NCBI GenBank assembly: GCA_006969385.1
Contig: CP030884.1
Location: 5,388,249 to 5,452,248 of the forward strand
Direction of reading: 5' to 3'
Length of the DNA: 64,000 nt
From: Planctomycetaceae bacterium
GTDB taxonomy: Bacteria > Planctomycetota > Phycisphaerae > UBA1845 > UTPLA1
The notes beneath the pieces were generated by a model. The model did no database searches, was not told where the DNA came from, and worked only from the letters and a program-made list of their open reading frames with translations. How positions within the stretch are numbered: the stretch's first letter is position 1; the number at the start of each line of letters is the position of its first letter. Positions 53,023 through 62,241 of this stretch are shown here, in pieces. The position numbers and the translations under genes were made by a program.

Positions 53023-54065
53023 CCGGTGACGGTCTTACGCGTAACGGCCTTGGCGGCGGCTTCCAATTCGGCGACGTTGGGCAGCGCGTCTTCGACCATT
53101 TCGACCGCACGTTCGGCAACCGGCTTGCCGGCGGCTTTGCGCGTGCGGCCGAGTTCGACCACGTTCTGCGGCACGGCGTTGAGCTTCCAGATCAAGCCCA
53201 AGCCTTGCAACATCCTGAGACCGTAATACGTGATATCGATCTCCCACCAATAGAAACCCTGGCGCACGGCACCCGGGTAATAGTGATGGTTGTTATGCCA
53301 ACCTTCGCCGAGCGTGATCAATGCGAGAATAAGGCTGTTGCGGCTTTGATCACCCGTTTCGTAGCGCTTTTTGCCCATCAGGTGGGCGGCAGAGTTAATC
53401 AAACAGGTGCAATGAAACAGCAACACGGTCGAAACGAAGAAGCCCCAGACCAACATCTGCATCGCCGTCACGCCCGACTCGGGGAACCAATACGCCCAAG
53501 CCTTACCGAAGAAGAAGCACGCCGCGCCGAGCAAGACCGGCACCAACACGTAGAAGCGATCCAGGAATCGCAGCTCCGGATACTTCGCCAAATCCGGCAC
53601 GGCTTTCAGGTTGGTGGGAAAGTAGCGGCGGATGGTGATCCAGCCCACGTGGCTATGGAACAAGCTATGCGAATGCGGCGAGTGCGGATCTTCTTCATCA
53701 TCCGAATGGCGATGGTGATGACGGTGATGCGCCGCCCACCAGAGCGGGCCCTTCTGCGTGGCGCTACTGCCCCACACGGCCATGATGAATTGCCAAAACC
53801 GCGTCGTCTGAAACGTGCGGTGCGAGAAGTAACGATGATAAAAACCGGTGACCGCAAACATGCGGATGAAATACAAGGCCAAGCACAGCGTGACGGCGGG
53901 CCAACTCCAACCGACCCAAAACACGCCCAACACCATCAGGTGCATACCTAAGAAGGGAATCACGCGTACCCAATCGATGGCATCCGGATTCGTGCCTTCA
54001 TCGAGTTCGGCACCCACTTGTCCGTTATCAAACCAGCGCAGGAATCCAATCCACAAGGACTTCAT
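53019..54065 (-). CDS. Acyl-CoA / acyl-lipid fatty-acid desaturase
   Basis: 348 residues, four to five helices. The three di-iron His boxes are complete: HRYFSH (about 78-83), HRHHHRH (about 114-120), and HNNHH in LGEGWHNNHHYYP. The order and spacing are those of the stearoyl-CoA desaturase (delta-9) group. NSAAHLMGKKRYETGDQSRN, before the third box, is also typical. The last 45 residues are an extra Ala/Glu/Lys-rich tail. It needs electrons from ferredoxin or cytochrome b5, not encoded here. It is the first gene of the lipid operon and overlaps the FAD gene by four bases. It would introduce the double bond that the Cfa-type enzymes then modify. Confidence 0.93.
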   Translation of the reverse strand: MKSLWIGFLRWFDNGQVGAELDEGTNPDAIDWVRVIPFLGMHLMVLGVFWVGWSWPAVTLCLALYFIRMFAVTGFYHRYFSHRTFQTTRFWQFIMAVWGSSATQKGPLWWAAHHRHHHRHSDDEEDPHSPHSHSLFHSHVGWITIRRYFPTNLKAVPDLAKYPELRFLDRFYVLVPVLLGAACFFFGKAWAYWFPESGVTAMQMLVWGFFVSTVLLFHCTCLINSAAHLMGKKRYETGDQSRNSLILALITLGEGWHNNHHYYPGAVRQGFYWWEIDITYYGLRMLQGLGLIWKLNAVPQNVVELGRTRKAAGKPVAERAVEMVEDALPNVAELEAAAKAVTRKTVTG

Positions 54066-54174
54066 TAGTCAATCACTCACAAACTCTTCCGAGACTTTAC
54101 GTTTGCACAGGTTGCCGCGTTGCTCGGAGCCAACGTGACAGTGCAATCAAATCAATTTTCCATCGGCGGTTAAC

Positions 54175-56697
54175 TTACGCGTGCGACAGTCGCAACGCGT
54201 TATCGATCAATCCCAAATACGAGTAAGCCTGCGGGATGTTACCCAGCGCGACACCGGCAGCCGGGTCGAACTGTTCGGAAAGCAGGCCCGCCTGCGATGC
54301 CTGTTGCATCATCGTGCGGAACAACGTTTCGGCCTCCTGCCGCATCCCCGCTAACAAGTAGGAATCGATTAACCACGACGCACAGATGTAGAAACCGCCC
54401 TCTACACCCGGCAGTCCATCGTCGGCGCGATACCGATACACGACCGGTCCTTCGCACAACGACTCCGCAGTGGCCGCAATGGTACCCAAAAATCTGGAAT
54501 CGTCAGCTGGTAAAAGGCCCGTCAGCCCCACAAAAAGCGCCGACGCATCGAGGTCGTCGCCGTCGTAGGCCGCTGTGAAACAATTCAGATGTTTTTTGTA
54601 CCCTTTTTCGAGCACGTCAGCCGCGATTTCGTCGCGCAAATCCGCCCAGTCCGGACGCTCGCGGTCCAGAAATCGCAGCGCCACCTGCTGAGCCCGGTCG
54701 ACCGTGAGCCAGCACATCACCTTGGAATGCACGTGGTGTCGGCGCGGTTTGCGGATTTCCCAGATACCGTGATCGGGCTCCATCCAGCGCCGCTTGACCG
54801 CCGCCACCATCGCTTCGACCAAACGCCAGTGATCGGTAGACAGCGGCGCATCGCGTTCGGATAGTAGCGCGATCAATTCGACATTGGGACCGAACACATC
54901 GAGTTGCACCTGTCGTGCGGCACTGTTGCCAACGCGCACCGGTCGGCTGCCGCGATAACCGGACAAGTCGCCCAGTTCCGCTTCCGATTGCACCGGACCG
55001 CCGGCCACGCTATAGAGCGGTGACAAGCGCTCGGGACTTTCGCATTGGTCCACTACGTTCAACAGCCAATCCAGATACTCCATCGCTTCGGCCGTGCTAC
55101 CCAAGCGCACCAACGTCGTCGCCGTCATCGCCGCATCGCGCAGCCAGCAAAAGCGGTAATCCCAATTGCGCACGCCGCCAATGTGTTCCGGCAAGCTGGT
55201 GGTGCCCGCCGCCGCGATCCCGCCTTTGGGACCAAAGCATAGCGCTTTCAAAATCGTCGCACCACGTTTCACAAATTCCGGTTCGACGCTCGGCAAGGTG
55301 AGTTGATCGGCCCATGAGGTCCAGTACGACTTCGTTAAGCGCTGACGATCGCTGGCTGTTTTCGATAACTCCCGCAACGAACCGGTGCCGTAACGCAATT
55401 CGAGCGCGATGGGCCCCTTGCTAAGGTCGACCTCTGCGTTCGCCACGTGATGTTGGCCTTCGGTGGTGATCTCCCAATCCACGCCTGCACTGCGCAGCGC
55501 AATCGGGTCGAGCGTATCTTCAACCAGCAGACCATCTTCTTTTTTTTCCAACAGCGTATGAATGCGGCCAAAATCGAGTCGTGGTGCAAACTCGATGCGC
55601 GCCTTGCCCGTGCCTTCGATGATGCGCACCAGATCGGTGCGCCCCGCCCGCTGACCGGTGCGGCCACCGGAACAATCGAGGAAGTCGGTCACGCTGAAAT
55701 CGTGCCAACGCGTGGTTAAGACCAATGATGCATCGTCATAGGCTTGTGCGAGCGGCTCCGAACCATCTGCCGCCGCAATCGCAAAGCGCCCTGCCGTTGG
55801 CCCACCGACCAATTCGGCAAAGACGGCAGATGAATCAATGCGGGGAGCGCAGAACCAACTAATGCGGGCATCGGGCGTGACCAACGCCACCGTGCGTTGA
55901 TCGCTTAACATGCGATGCTGGTCGATCGGCACTGCCGCGGCGTGAGTGACCCACTCGGCCCGCGCTTCGCACAAGCGTGCTAAGACACGGGCGACATCGA
56001 TAGGCCCCTCCACCCGATGCGGCGCCATCGATTCACCGGGGCCAACCTTCACCCCGACATCGGGGCCGTGCAGCGTGGCGAAGGCGTCTTCGTCGGTGAC
56101 GTCATCACCGAGAAACAAGACCGCCGTTGCGCCGACCTGATGGCGAATGCGCTCCAGCGCCATCCCCTTGTTGGTTTCGACCACGCTCAGTTCGACGACC
56201 TTCTTACCGCGTTTGAGTTGCACGCCATCCCAGGTCGCCGCGCCCTGCAAGATGCGCTCGACTGCAATCTCCGAGCGCCGCGGGTCGGCATTGCGATAAT
56301 GGAATGCCACGCTGGCGGGTTTATCCTCGATGAGAAATTCGGAGTCGTCTTGCGCAACGGTCGTCAGTTCCGTCGTCACGCGCTGTTTCAACTCGGCCAC
56401 TTGCTGCGAAAGCGACGTCGCAAAATCGGAATCGAATTCGCTACCGTGACTGCCCACCAAATGAACATCGTCGGACACAGCCGTCATCTCGGCCAGATCG
56501 CGCAGGCTGCGACCCGAGATCACCGCCACATGGGTGCGATCCAACGCGACCAACGAGCGCAGCGCCACCATCGCCTCACGATGCGGTCGCGCTTCGGCGG
56601 GGTTCTCGACGATCGGCGACAAGGTGCCGTCGTAGTCGGTCGCCACCAGCAAGACGGCGCTGCGGGCGAGGCTGTCGATAGCGGCATCCAAGCTCAT
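54175..56697 (-). CDS. otsB: Trehalose-6-phosphate phosphatase fused to GH15 glucoside hydrolase
   Basis: 840 residues, two enzymes in one chain. Residues 1-245 are a HAD-type OtsB: ATDYDGTLSPIVENP (Asp21, Asp23), VAVISGRSLRDL, VGSHGSEFD, VVELSVVETNKGMALE and LFLGDDVTDEDAF. Residues about 262-835 are a glycoside hydrolase family 15 (glucoamylase/trehalase-like) domain: RTVALVTPDARISWFCAPRIDSSAVFAELVGG, IGGVRNWDYRFCWLRDAAMT, and EGGFYICASWLIDSYLLAG, where the catalytic Glu is expected. The fusion would let one protein make trehalose from trehalose-6-P and perhaps hydrolyse trehalose or another glucoside. otsA lies upstream with a four-base overlap. The GH15 substrate is not proven by sequence. 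Confidence 0.9.
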   Translation of the reverse strand: MSLDAAIDSLARSAVLLVATDYDGTLSPIVENPAEARPHREAMVALRSLVALDRTHVAVISGRSLRDLAEMTAVSDDVHLVGSHGSEFDSDFATSLSQQVAELKQRVTTELTTVAQDDSEFLIEDKPASVAFHYRNADPRRSEIAVERILQGAATWDGVQLKRGKKVVELSVVETNKGMALERIRHQVGATAVLFLGDDVTDEDAFATLHGPDVGVKVGPGESMAPHRVEGPIDVARVLARLCEARAEWVTHAAAVPIDQHRMLSDQRTVALVTPDARISWFCAPRIDSSAVFAELVGGPTAGRFAIAAADGSEPLAQAYDDASLVLTTRWHDFSVTDFLDCSGGRTGQRAGRTDLVRIIEGTGKARIEFAPRLDFGRIHTLLEKKEDGLLVEDTLDPIALRSAGVDWEITTEGQHHVANAEVDLSKGPIALELRYGTGSLRELSKTASDRQRLTKSYWTSWADQLTLPSVEPEFVKRGATILKALCFGPKGGIAAAGTTSLPEHIGGVRNWDYRFCWLRDAAMTATTLVRLGSTAEAMEYLDWLLNVVDQCESPERLSPLYSVAGGPVQSEAELGDLSGYRGSRPVRVGNSAARQVQLDVFGPNVELIALLSERDAPLSTDHWRLVEAMVAAVKRRWMEPDHGIWEIRKPRRHHVHSKVMCWLTVDRAQQVALRFLDRERPDWADLRDEIAADVLEKGYKKHLNCFTAAYDGDDLDASALFVGLTGLLPADDSRFLGTIAATAESLCEGPVVYRYRADDGLPGVEGGFYICASWLIDSYLLAGMRQEAETLFRTMMQQASQAGLLSEQFDPAAGVALGNIPQAYSYLGLIDNALRLSHA

Positions 56698-58076
56698 TTA
56701 TCCAGCGCCTCGAAAAAGTCATTGGCCCAGTCAAACACCGTATGCCCCGTCACGATCCTGCGCAGTTTCTTCATGCGGCGCTTCTGTTCTTCCGCCGGCA
56801 ATTGAATCGCTTCCAACAAAATATCCGACATGCCGTCCACATCGTGCGGATTCACCAACAGCGCCTGCTTCAACTCTTCCGCCGAGCCGGTGAACTCGCT
56901 CAGAATCAGCGCACCGTCGTTACGATGCCGACAGGCGACGTATTCCTTGGCCACCAAATTCATCCCGTCGCGAAACGGTGTGACGACCATCACATCGGCG
57001 GCTAGGTACAACGCCACCAACTCATCAACGGGCAGGCCGCGATGCAAATAGTGAATCGCGCTCTTACCGATCTCGCCGAATTCCCCATCGATCGCACCGA
57101 CGGTGCGCTCTACCTCGTTCTTCAATTCGATGTATTCATCCACGCGTTCGCGACTGGGCACGGCAACTTGCACAAAGACCGTGTCATCGAGGCTGACTTT
57201 CTTGGTTTTCAACAACTCGCGATACGCTTTGAATCGAATCTCGATGCCTTTGGTGTAGTCGAGCCGATCGACCCCCAACAAGATGCGCCGGCCAAGTCCC
57301 AGCTTAGCCTTAAAGTTCGCAGCGCGCGTCTGCACATCAAAATCGCTCGCCAATCCCTCGAAGCGACTCACATCGATCGAAATCGGAAACGCTTTCGCGA
57401 TTACCGGTCGGCCTTCATACGTCAGACGACCACTTGGCGAACAAGTCGTGTAGCGCCGGCACAAACGCGTGAAATTTTGCGCGCCATAGCGCGTTTGAAA
57501 GCCGACGACATCGGCCCCAAGCAACCCTTCCAATACCTGGCGCCGCCAAGGCAACTGTGCAAACAGTTCTTGCGGTGGAAACGGGATGTGCAGGAAGAAA
57601 CCGATCCGCACATCGGGCCGCAGCTTGCGCAGCATCGACGGCACCAACTGAAAGTGGTAATCGTGCACCCATACCAGCCCGTTCTTCGCCGTAATCTTGG
57701 CGGCGATCTCTGCGAAACGCTTGTTCACCGCTTTGTACGGCCGCCACCAATGTCGGTGATAGATCGGCGGTCGAATCGCGTCGTGGTAGAGCGGCCAGAG
57801 CGTGCTGTTGGAAAAGCCTTCGTAGAAATTTTCGATCTCTTCCGGGCTGAGGCTGACGGGGTAGTTCAGGATCCCCTCGTGCTCGAAAGGGCGCGGGGCG
57901 CGGCCGTGGATGCCCGACCAGCCGATCCAAGTGCTGGGCTTGGTCCGCAAAATGGGCGTCAGCGCCGAGACCAAGCCGCCGGGGCTGGTTTCCCACTGTT
58001 TCTTGCCATTGCGCTCCACCCGATTGACGGGCAGTCGGTTGGAGACAATCACGATGTCGCTGGTGCTGGCGGGCAT
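56694..58076 (-). CDS. otsA: Trehalose-6-phosphate synthase OtsA
   Basis: 460 residues, GT20 family. Seen in order: IVIVSNRLPVNRVERNGKKQWETSPGGLVSAL with the G-loop GGL; WIGWSG; LYHDAIRPPIYHRHWWRPYKAVNKRFA; VWVHDYHFQLVPSMLRKLRPDVRIGFFLHIPFPPQELF; ADVVGFQTRYGAQNFTRLCRR; LGVDRLDYTKGIEIRFKAY, the nucleotide-sugar site; and VVTPFRDGMNLVAKEYVACR, which closes the donor site. It joins glucose from UDP-glucose (or ADP/GDP-glucose) to glucose-6-phosphate. The stop overlaps the start of the otsB-GH15 fusion (ATGA), which then dephosphorylates the product. Trehalose is a compatible solute and stress protectant. Confidence 0.96.
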   Translation of the reverse strand: MPASTSDIVIVSNRLPVNRVERNGKKQWETSPGGLVSALTPILRTKPSTWIGWSGIHGRAPRPFEHEGILNYPVSLSPEEIENFYEGFSNSTLWPLYHDAIRPPIYHRHWWRPYKAVNKRFAEIAAKITAKNGLVWVHDYHFQLVPSMLRKLRPDVRIGFFLHIPFPPQELFAQLPWRRQVLEGLLGADVVGFQTRYGAQNFTRLCRRYTTCSPSGRLTYEGRPVIAKAFPISIDVSRFEGLASDFDVQTRAANFKAKLGLGRRILLGVDRLDYTKGIEIRFKAYRELLKTKKVSLDDTVFVQVAVPSRERVDEYIELKNEVERTVGAIDGEFGEIGKSAIHYLHRGLPVDELVALYLAADVMVVTPFRDGMNLVAKEYVACRHRNDGALILSEFTGSAEELKQALLVNPHDVDGMSDILLEAIQLPAEEQKRRMKKLRRIVTGHTVFDWANDFFEALDK

Positions 58077-58288
58077 GCGAAAAATCGGCCCTCAGGAGCC
58101 GCAAATATCGGTCCGACAAGGTAATACGCATTGTAGACATCCCCGCTCCCGCCGCAATGTGAACCTTTTAGCTGACGTTTGCTTACAAAAATCTGTTGAA
58201 TTGAAGTCCAAATCTCTGATCCGCTCGTGCTAGCTATGACAGGTCCAACAGGTGGGCTGTCAGACGCCTTGGAACGTGAGGATTTGAG

Positions 58289-61147
58289 ATGAATGTCAGC
58301 ACCAAGATCAGCAAACTGCGACGCTTCGTAACCACCGCCCTACTCGCCTGCTTCGCCCTGGCCGTCGCCGCGCCAGCCTGGGCGCAGCGCGATCACCACG
58401 ATCATGACCACGCCGACGGCGTCATGTGCATGACGATTTCCGATTCCGCTGCGATGTTTGACGAGGTGCTTTCGAATGAGACCCAGCGTTCGATTCGAGA
58501 AGCCGACGCCGCCGGTGGGTTGCGGTTCCAACTGGCCGGTTCGCGTTGGACGTCGACGCGCACGCATCCGACCATTGCCGAGGGCGAGCCCTTCTTTCTC
58601 ACGTATAGCTTTGTGCTCGACGGCACCAGCATTCCCGCGTCGTTCTGGGAAACCGACCAGAACCCGCGTCCGTGTAATCTCGAAGAGACGATGGACGACC
58701 AGTTCCCCGGCGGCTTCGATGCCTTCCGCGTCGAAGTGCGCGAGGCGCTCGACGTGCTGCAACAATTCACCAACTTTCGCTTCGTCGAAGTACCCGACGA
58801 CGGCGCGGCCTATACCGTCAACAACCATGGTGCCGTGCCCACCGCCAACGCCATCGGTCGCGGTGATATTCGGATCGCCATGCGCGTTATCGATGATAAC
58901 GGCGTCGACACCGACGGTGATGGATTTGTTGATCGCAATGTGCTCGCCTATAACCGCTTCCCCGCCAATGGTGGCGACATGGTTCTGGACGCCGGCAACA
59001 TGGCGACGTTTACTGACGCAACCAACGACTTTCGTCGGTTGAAGAATGTCTTTATGCACGAGTTGGGTCACGGTCTCGGTCTTCGTCACGTGATGCCGCA
59101 GAATAACACCAAGCTGATGGAGCCCGCGCTTAATATCAACTTTGATGGACCGCAAGAAGACGATATCCGCGCTTTGGCCTTTCTTTACGGCGATGTGTAC
59201 GAAAGCAACAACACGCTGTTCACCGCAATCCCGATTGGTTCGGTTGCATTTGACGGTGCCGAAGAACTTCTCGTGGCCGACGCGGCGATCGAACGAGCCG
59301 GGGCGAGCGACTTCTACAAATTTAGTGCAAGCGCCGGCGCACAGGTCACCGTCGATCTATTCCCTGTGGGAACGTCGTATCAGCAAGGCGCACAACCGAC
59401 GACCAACAACCCGAACCCCGGCACCAATATCGTGAACGCCCTGTCGATTCATGACCTGCGCTTGCGAGTGCTAAACAGCGCTGGCAGCTTGATCGATTTG
59501 GCCAACGCAGCACCGGCAGGTGGCGACGAGTCGGTCACCTTCACGGCCCCTGCCGATGGCACATACGTCGTGCGCGTGGATGCTGTCACCAATACCGATG
59601 CACCGCAGCGTTACGAAATGTTGGTATCGCGCGGCGCAACGCCCGAACCTGAAATCCGCCTGACCGCCCACGGAGCGACCACTCAAAACATTGAAAGCGG
59701 CGACACGTACAACTTCGGCAACGTTACGACCGACGCCAATCGCCATACGTTCTTTTCGATCAACAATGATGGTGCGGGCGATTTGAATCTGACGGGCAAT
59801 CCGATCGTCACGATCGGTGGCCTGCACCCGCAAGACTTTGTGGTAAACGTGCAGCCGCTCGATGACGAAGTCGCCCCAGGCGGTACGGTGAGTTTCAACA
59901 TCGGCTTTTCGCCGTCGGCAACGGGCACGCGCCAAGCCTTCGTGTTCATCAACAACGACGACGAAGACGAATCCACCTTCGCCTTCATCGTGACTGGCAA
60001 CGGCACGACGGCGTCGGCACCTTCGTCGGGTTCGACGGAGATTCGCGTCTTTCAAGTCACGCCCGCGTTTGTGTTCGGCAAAGTGGAAGTGACCGATGGC
60101 GGATTCTCCGATTTCCCAGAGACGTTTCTCGGCGAAGAGCAGGCGATCTTCTACTTCATCGAAAACCACGGTGAGGCCGACCTGCTGTTGACCGGCAACC
60201 CGTTGGTGAATGTCGTAGGCGGCGCTTCCGGCTTCAGCCTCTTGGCGCAGCCGGCACCGCAACCGATTCCGGCAGGCAATCCGGAGGGCTACTCCCGTTT
60301 CTTCCGCATTCGGTTCGACCCGGCTACCACCGGCACTAAAACGGCGCGCGTGTTCATCGAGACCAACGCAAACAACACGGTCGGTGCGTTCGATTTCACG
60401 CTTCGCGGCGTTGTGTCGGAACAAATCGAAGACTGCAACGGTAACGGCATCGACGACGCCGACGATGTTGCAATCGAAGATTGCAATGGTAACGGCATCC
60501 CAGACGCGTGCGATATCGACAGCGACGGCGACGGCGTGCCCGACGATTGCGACTTGTGCGATGGTGAAGACGACAACGCCGACAGCGATGGTGACGGCGT
60601 GGTCGATTGTCTCGACGCATGTCCGGTCGATCCGGCTAAAACCGAGCCCGGCAACTGTGGTTGCAACAACGAAGAAACCGCCGACTGTGGAGCCATCGTA
60701 TTATGCTTGGACGGCGACGACGACGGCGACGGCGTGTGCAACGCAGACGATCTCTGCCCCGGTGAAGACGACCTGCTCGACTTCGACAATGACGGCATCT
60801 TCGACTGCATGGATGACGATATCACGCCGGAAGAAAACGAAGGCAACCCGGGTGGTGAAGCCGACGACGACGACACCGGCGATGAAGATGACGATGGAAA
60901 TACCGGCGGTGAAACCGGCGACAACAATGGCGATGGCGACCGTGATGATGATGACAACGGAGACAACGGCGGCAATGACAACGGAGGAGCCGATGGTGAC
61001 GACGATGACGATAACAACAACGGTGGTAACAACACTAACGACGTCGCCGCCGATGGTATCTGTGGCACGGGTGCCGCGCCAGTGATGCTAATGGCCGGTG
61101 CCTGCATGTGGGGCGGCAGCCGTCAGCGACGACGGCGACGACGCTGA
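58289..61147 (+). CDS. Secreted matrixin-like metalloprotease with anchor-D, Ca-loop, Asp-rich and CGxG-tail regions
   Basis: 952 residues, ATG 58289 after GAGGA. Signal peptide to about residue 32 (AAPAWAQ). The metalloprotease domain has HELGHGLGLRH at residues 257-267 (matrixin/M10-type zinc site) in NVFMHELGHGLGLRHVMPQN, followed by the family Met-turn-like LMEP. Residues about 312-455 are a PPC-like bacterial pre-peptidase domain (DVYESNNTLFTAIPIG). Two choice-of-anchor-D/ASH domains come next (about 455-570 and 590-705). A series of Ca-binding loops (DCNGNGIDDADDVAIEDCNGNG, DSDGDGVPDDCDLCDGEDDN) follows, to about residue 845. Then comes a long Asp/Asn/Gly linker and the tail CGTGAAPVMLMAGACMWGGS then RQRRRRRR (nt 61061-61144). 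It is probably exported, Ca-stabilised and attached to the surface; the substrate is unknown. Confidence 0.85.
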   Translation: MNVSTKISKLRRFVTTALLACFALAVAAPAWAQRDHHDHDHADGVMCMTISDSAAMFDEVLSNETQRSIREADAAGGLRFQLAGSRWTSTRTHPTIAEGEPFFLTYSFVLDGTSIPASFWETDQNPRPCNLEETMDDQFPGGFDAFRVEVREALDVLQQFTNFRFVEVPDDGAAYTVNNHGAVPTANAIGRGDIRIAMRVIDDNGVDTDGDGFVDRNVLAYNRFPANGGDMVLDAGNMATFTDATNDFRRLKNVFMHELGHGLGLRHVMPQNNTKLMEPALNINFDGPQEDDIRALAFLYGDVYESNNTLFTAIPIGSVAFDGAEELLVADAAIERAGASDFYKFSASAGAQVTVDLFPVGTSYQQGAQPTTNNPNPGTNIVNALSIHDLRLRVLNSAGSLIDLANAAPAGGDESVTFTAPADGTYVVRVDAVTNTDAPQRYEMLVSRGATPEPEIRLTAHGATTQNIESGDTYNFGNVTTDANRHTFFSINNDGAGDLNLTGNPIVTIGGLHPQDFVVNVQPLDDEVAPGGTVSFNIGFSPSATGTRQAFVFINNDDEDESTFAFIVTGNGTTASAPSSGSTEIRVFQVTPAFVFGKVEVTDGGFSDFPETFLGEEQAIFYFIENHGEADLLLTGNPLVNVVGGASGFSLLAQPAPQPIPAGNPEGYSRFFRIRFDPATTGTKTARVFIETNANNTVGAFDFTLRGVVSEQIEDCNGNGIDDADDVAIEDCNGNGIPDACDIDSDGDGVPDDCDLCDGEDDNADSDGDGVVDCLDACPVDPAKTEPGNCGCNNEETADCGAIVLCLDGDDDGDGVCNADDLCPGEDDLLDFDNDGIFDCMDDDITPEENEGNPGGEADDDDTGDEDDDGNTGGETGDNNGDGDRDDDDNGDNGGNDNGGADGDDDDDNNNGGNNTNDVAADGICGTGAAPVMLMAGACMWGGSRQRRRRRR

Positions 61148-61544
61148 CACAATTTGAATCGGGTTCCGCCGCTCGGATTTCGCTTAGACGCGGACGCCCC
61201 TGCCGTTCCAAGGCAGGGCGACAACACGTTCCAGCTTGACTGGGTGCCCCTGCCCCTCTGGGGATGGGGGACCTGACCACGCAGACGAGCACGGCGTCAT
61301 TGTTGGTCGTCAATTAAACAAGTTCACGCACCAGGGTACCCCATCCTTTTCGCAGAAAAGGGTGGGGTATCTCCTTTCAACAATAACAGACAACGATTAA
61401 TTCAATTCCCTAGCGTTCGATAGCGCGATGGATGGGGCACCCGGCATTTTCTTGATGACCACGCGGGTGCCCCTGCTCCTCTGGGGCTGGGGGACGACTT
61501 CGGCAAGCAAGCCGCGACGTGTATCCGTCGATACAATTCATGCG
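61148..61544. repeat. Intergenic cluster of hairpin repeats upstream of the ferredoxin gene
   Basis: Five hairpins lie in about 390 bases: CGCCCCTGCCGTTCCAAGGC then AGGGCG (61194-61219); an inverted family copy GGGTGCCCCTGCCCCTCTGG (61243-61262) ending GGGGGACC; TACCCCATCCTTTTCGCAGA then AAAGGGTGGGGTA (61337-61369); a GATAGCGCGATGGATGGGGC copy with ACCCGG (61408-61444); and a second inverted copy (61464-61495). The last runs into the frame upstream of the ferredoxin start, so the longer frame from 61428 is not used. Confidence 0.75.
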
Positions 61545-62198
61545 ATGCCCCCGCACGAAGATGACAACACGCCCGCCGATCGTCGGCAGTTTTTTCGCCA
61601 GAGCCTTTCGCACATCATGCGACCGGCGACGGATTACCTGGAAAAGAAGATCCCCAATTTAGCGGAACAAGGTGCGGTAACGCCCAAACCGTTGCGGCCC
61701 CCCGGCGCGCGACGGTTGGAAGCGGACTTCCTCGCAACGTGCTTACGCTGCGGAAGCTGCGCCGACCATTGCCCCGCCGATTCGATCGTGCTGATCAAAA
61801 CCGACGATCATTACAAAGGCACGCCCACGATCGAACCCACGCGCCGCGCCTGCGTGATGTGCGACGACCTTACGTGTATGAAGGTATGCCCCAGCGGCGC
61901 GCTGCAACTGGTGGAGCGGCACGAAATACGCATCGGCCTCGCGGTATGGCGACCCGACGTCTGCCTGCGAAACACAGCCAAGCCCAACAGCAAAGAAGCG
62001 GCTTGTCAGATTTGCGTCGATGTATGCCCCGTCGGTAGCGACGCCATAGGTATCGAGGACGGTCAGATAGCCGTGATCGACCCGCGCCCGACTGGCTCGG
62101 GCTGCACCGGCTGCGGTGTATGCGAAGAACAATGTCCGACGACACCCGAGAAGGCGATTCGCGTGTTGCCGTATGCGTCGCGGTTTAGGCAGACTTGA
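61545..62198 (+). CDS. Ferredoxin-type protein with four 4Fe-4S motifs (MauM/NapG-like)
   Basis: ATG 61545 is chosen because upstream sequence is repeat DNA. 217 residues. The N-terminus has DRRQFFRQSL, a Tat-like twin Arg that lacks a strong hydrophobic core. Four Cys groups follow: CLRCGSCADHCP at about 75-86, CVMCDDLTCMKVCP at about 104-117, CQICVDVCP (about 153-161) with flanking residues, and CTGCGVCEEQCP at about 184-195. Four clusters and the RRQFF start match the MauM/NapG ferredoxin family, which passes electrons between quinol and periplasmic reductases. No Nap, Mau or other reductase genes are adjacent, so the partner is unknown. Confidence 0.8.
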   Translation: MPPHEDDNTPADRRQFFRQSLSHIMRPATDYLEKKIPNLAEQGAVTPKPLRPPGARRLEADFLATCLRCGSCADHCPADSIVLIKTDDHYKGTPTIEPTRRACVMCDDLTCMKVCPSGALQLVERHEIRIGLAVWRPDVCLRNTAKPNSKEAACQICVDVCPVGSDAIGIEDGQIAVIDPRPTGSGCTGCGVCEEQCPTTPEKAIRVLPYASRFRQT

Positions 62199-62241
62199 AG
62201 CCTTTTTATTTCATTGCATTACCGATATTAAAATCCAAAGA

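Noticed and set aside
61428..61544. Longer N-terminus for the ferredoxin gene
   Set aside because: The upstream in-frame part is translated repeat (VPLLLWGWGTT); the family-like start DRRQFFRQ follows ATG 61545.
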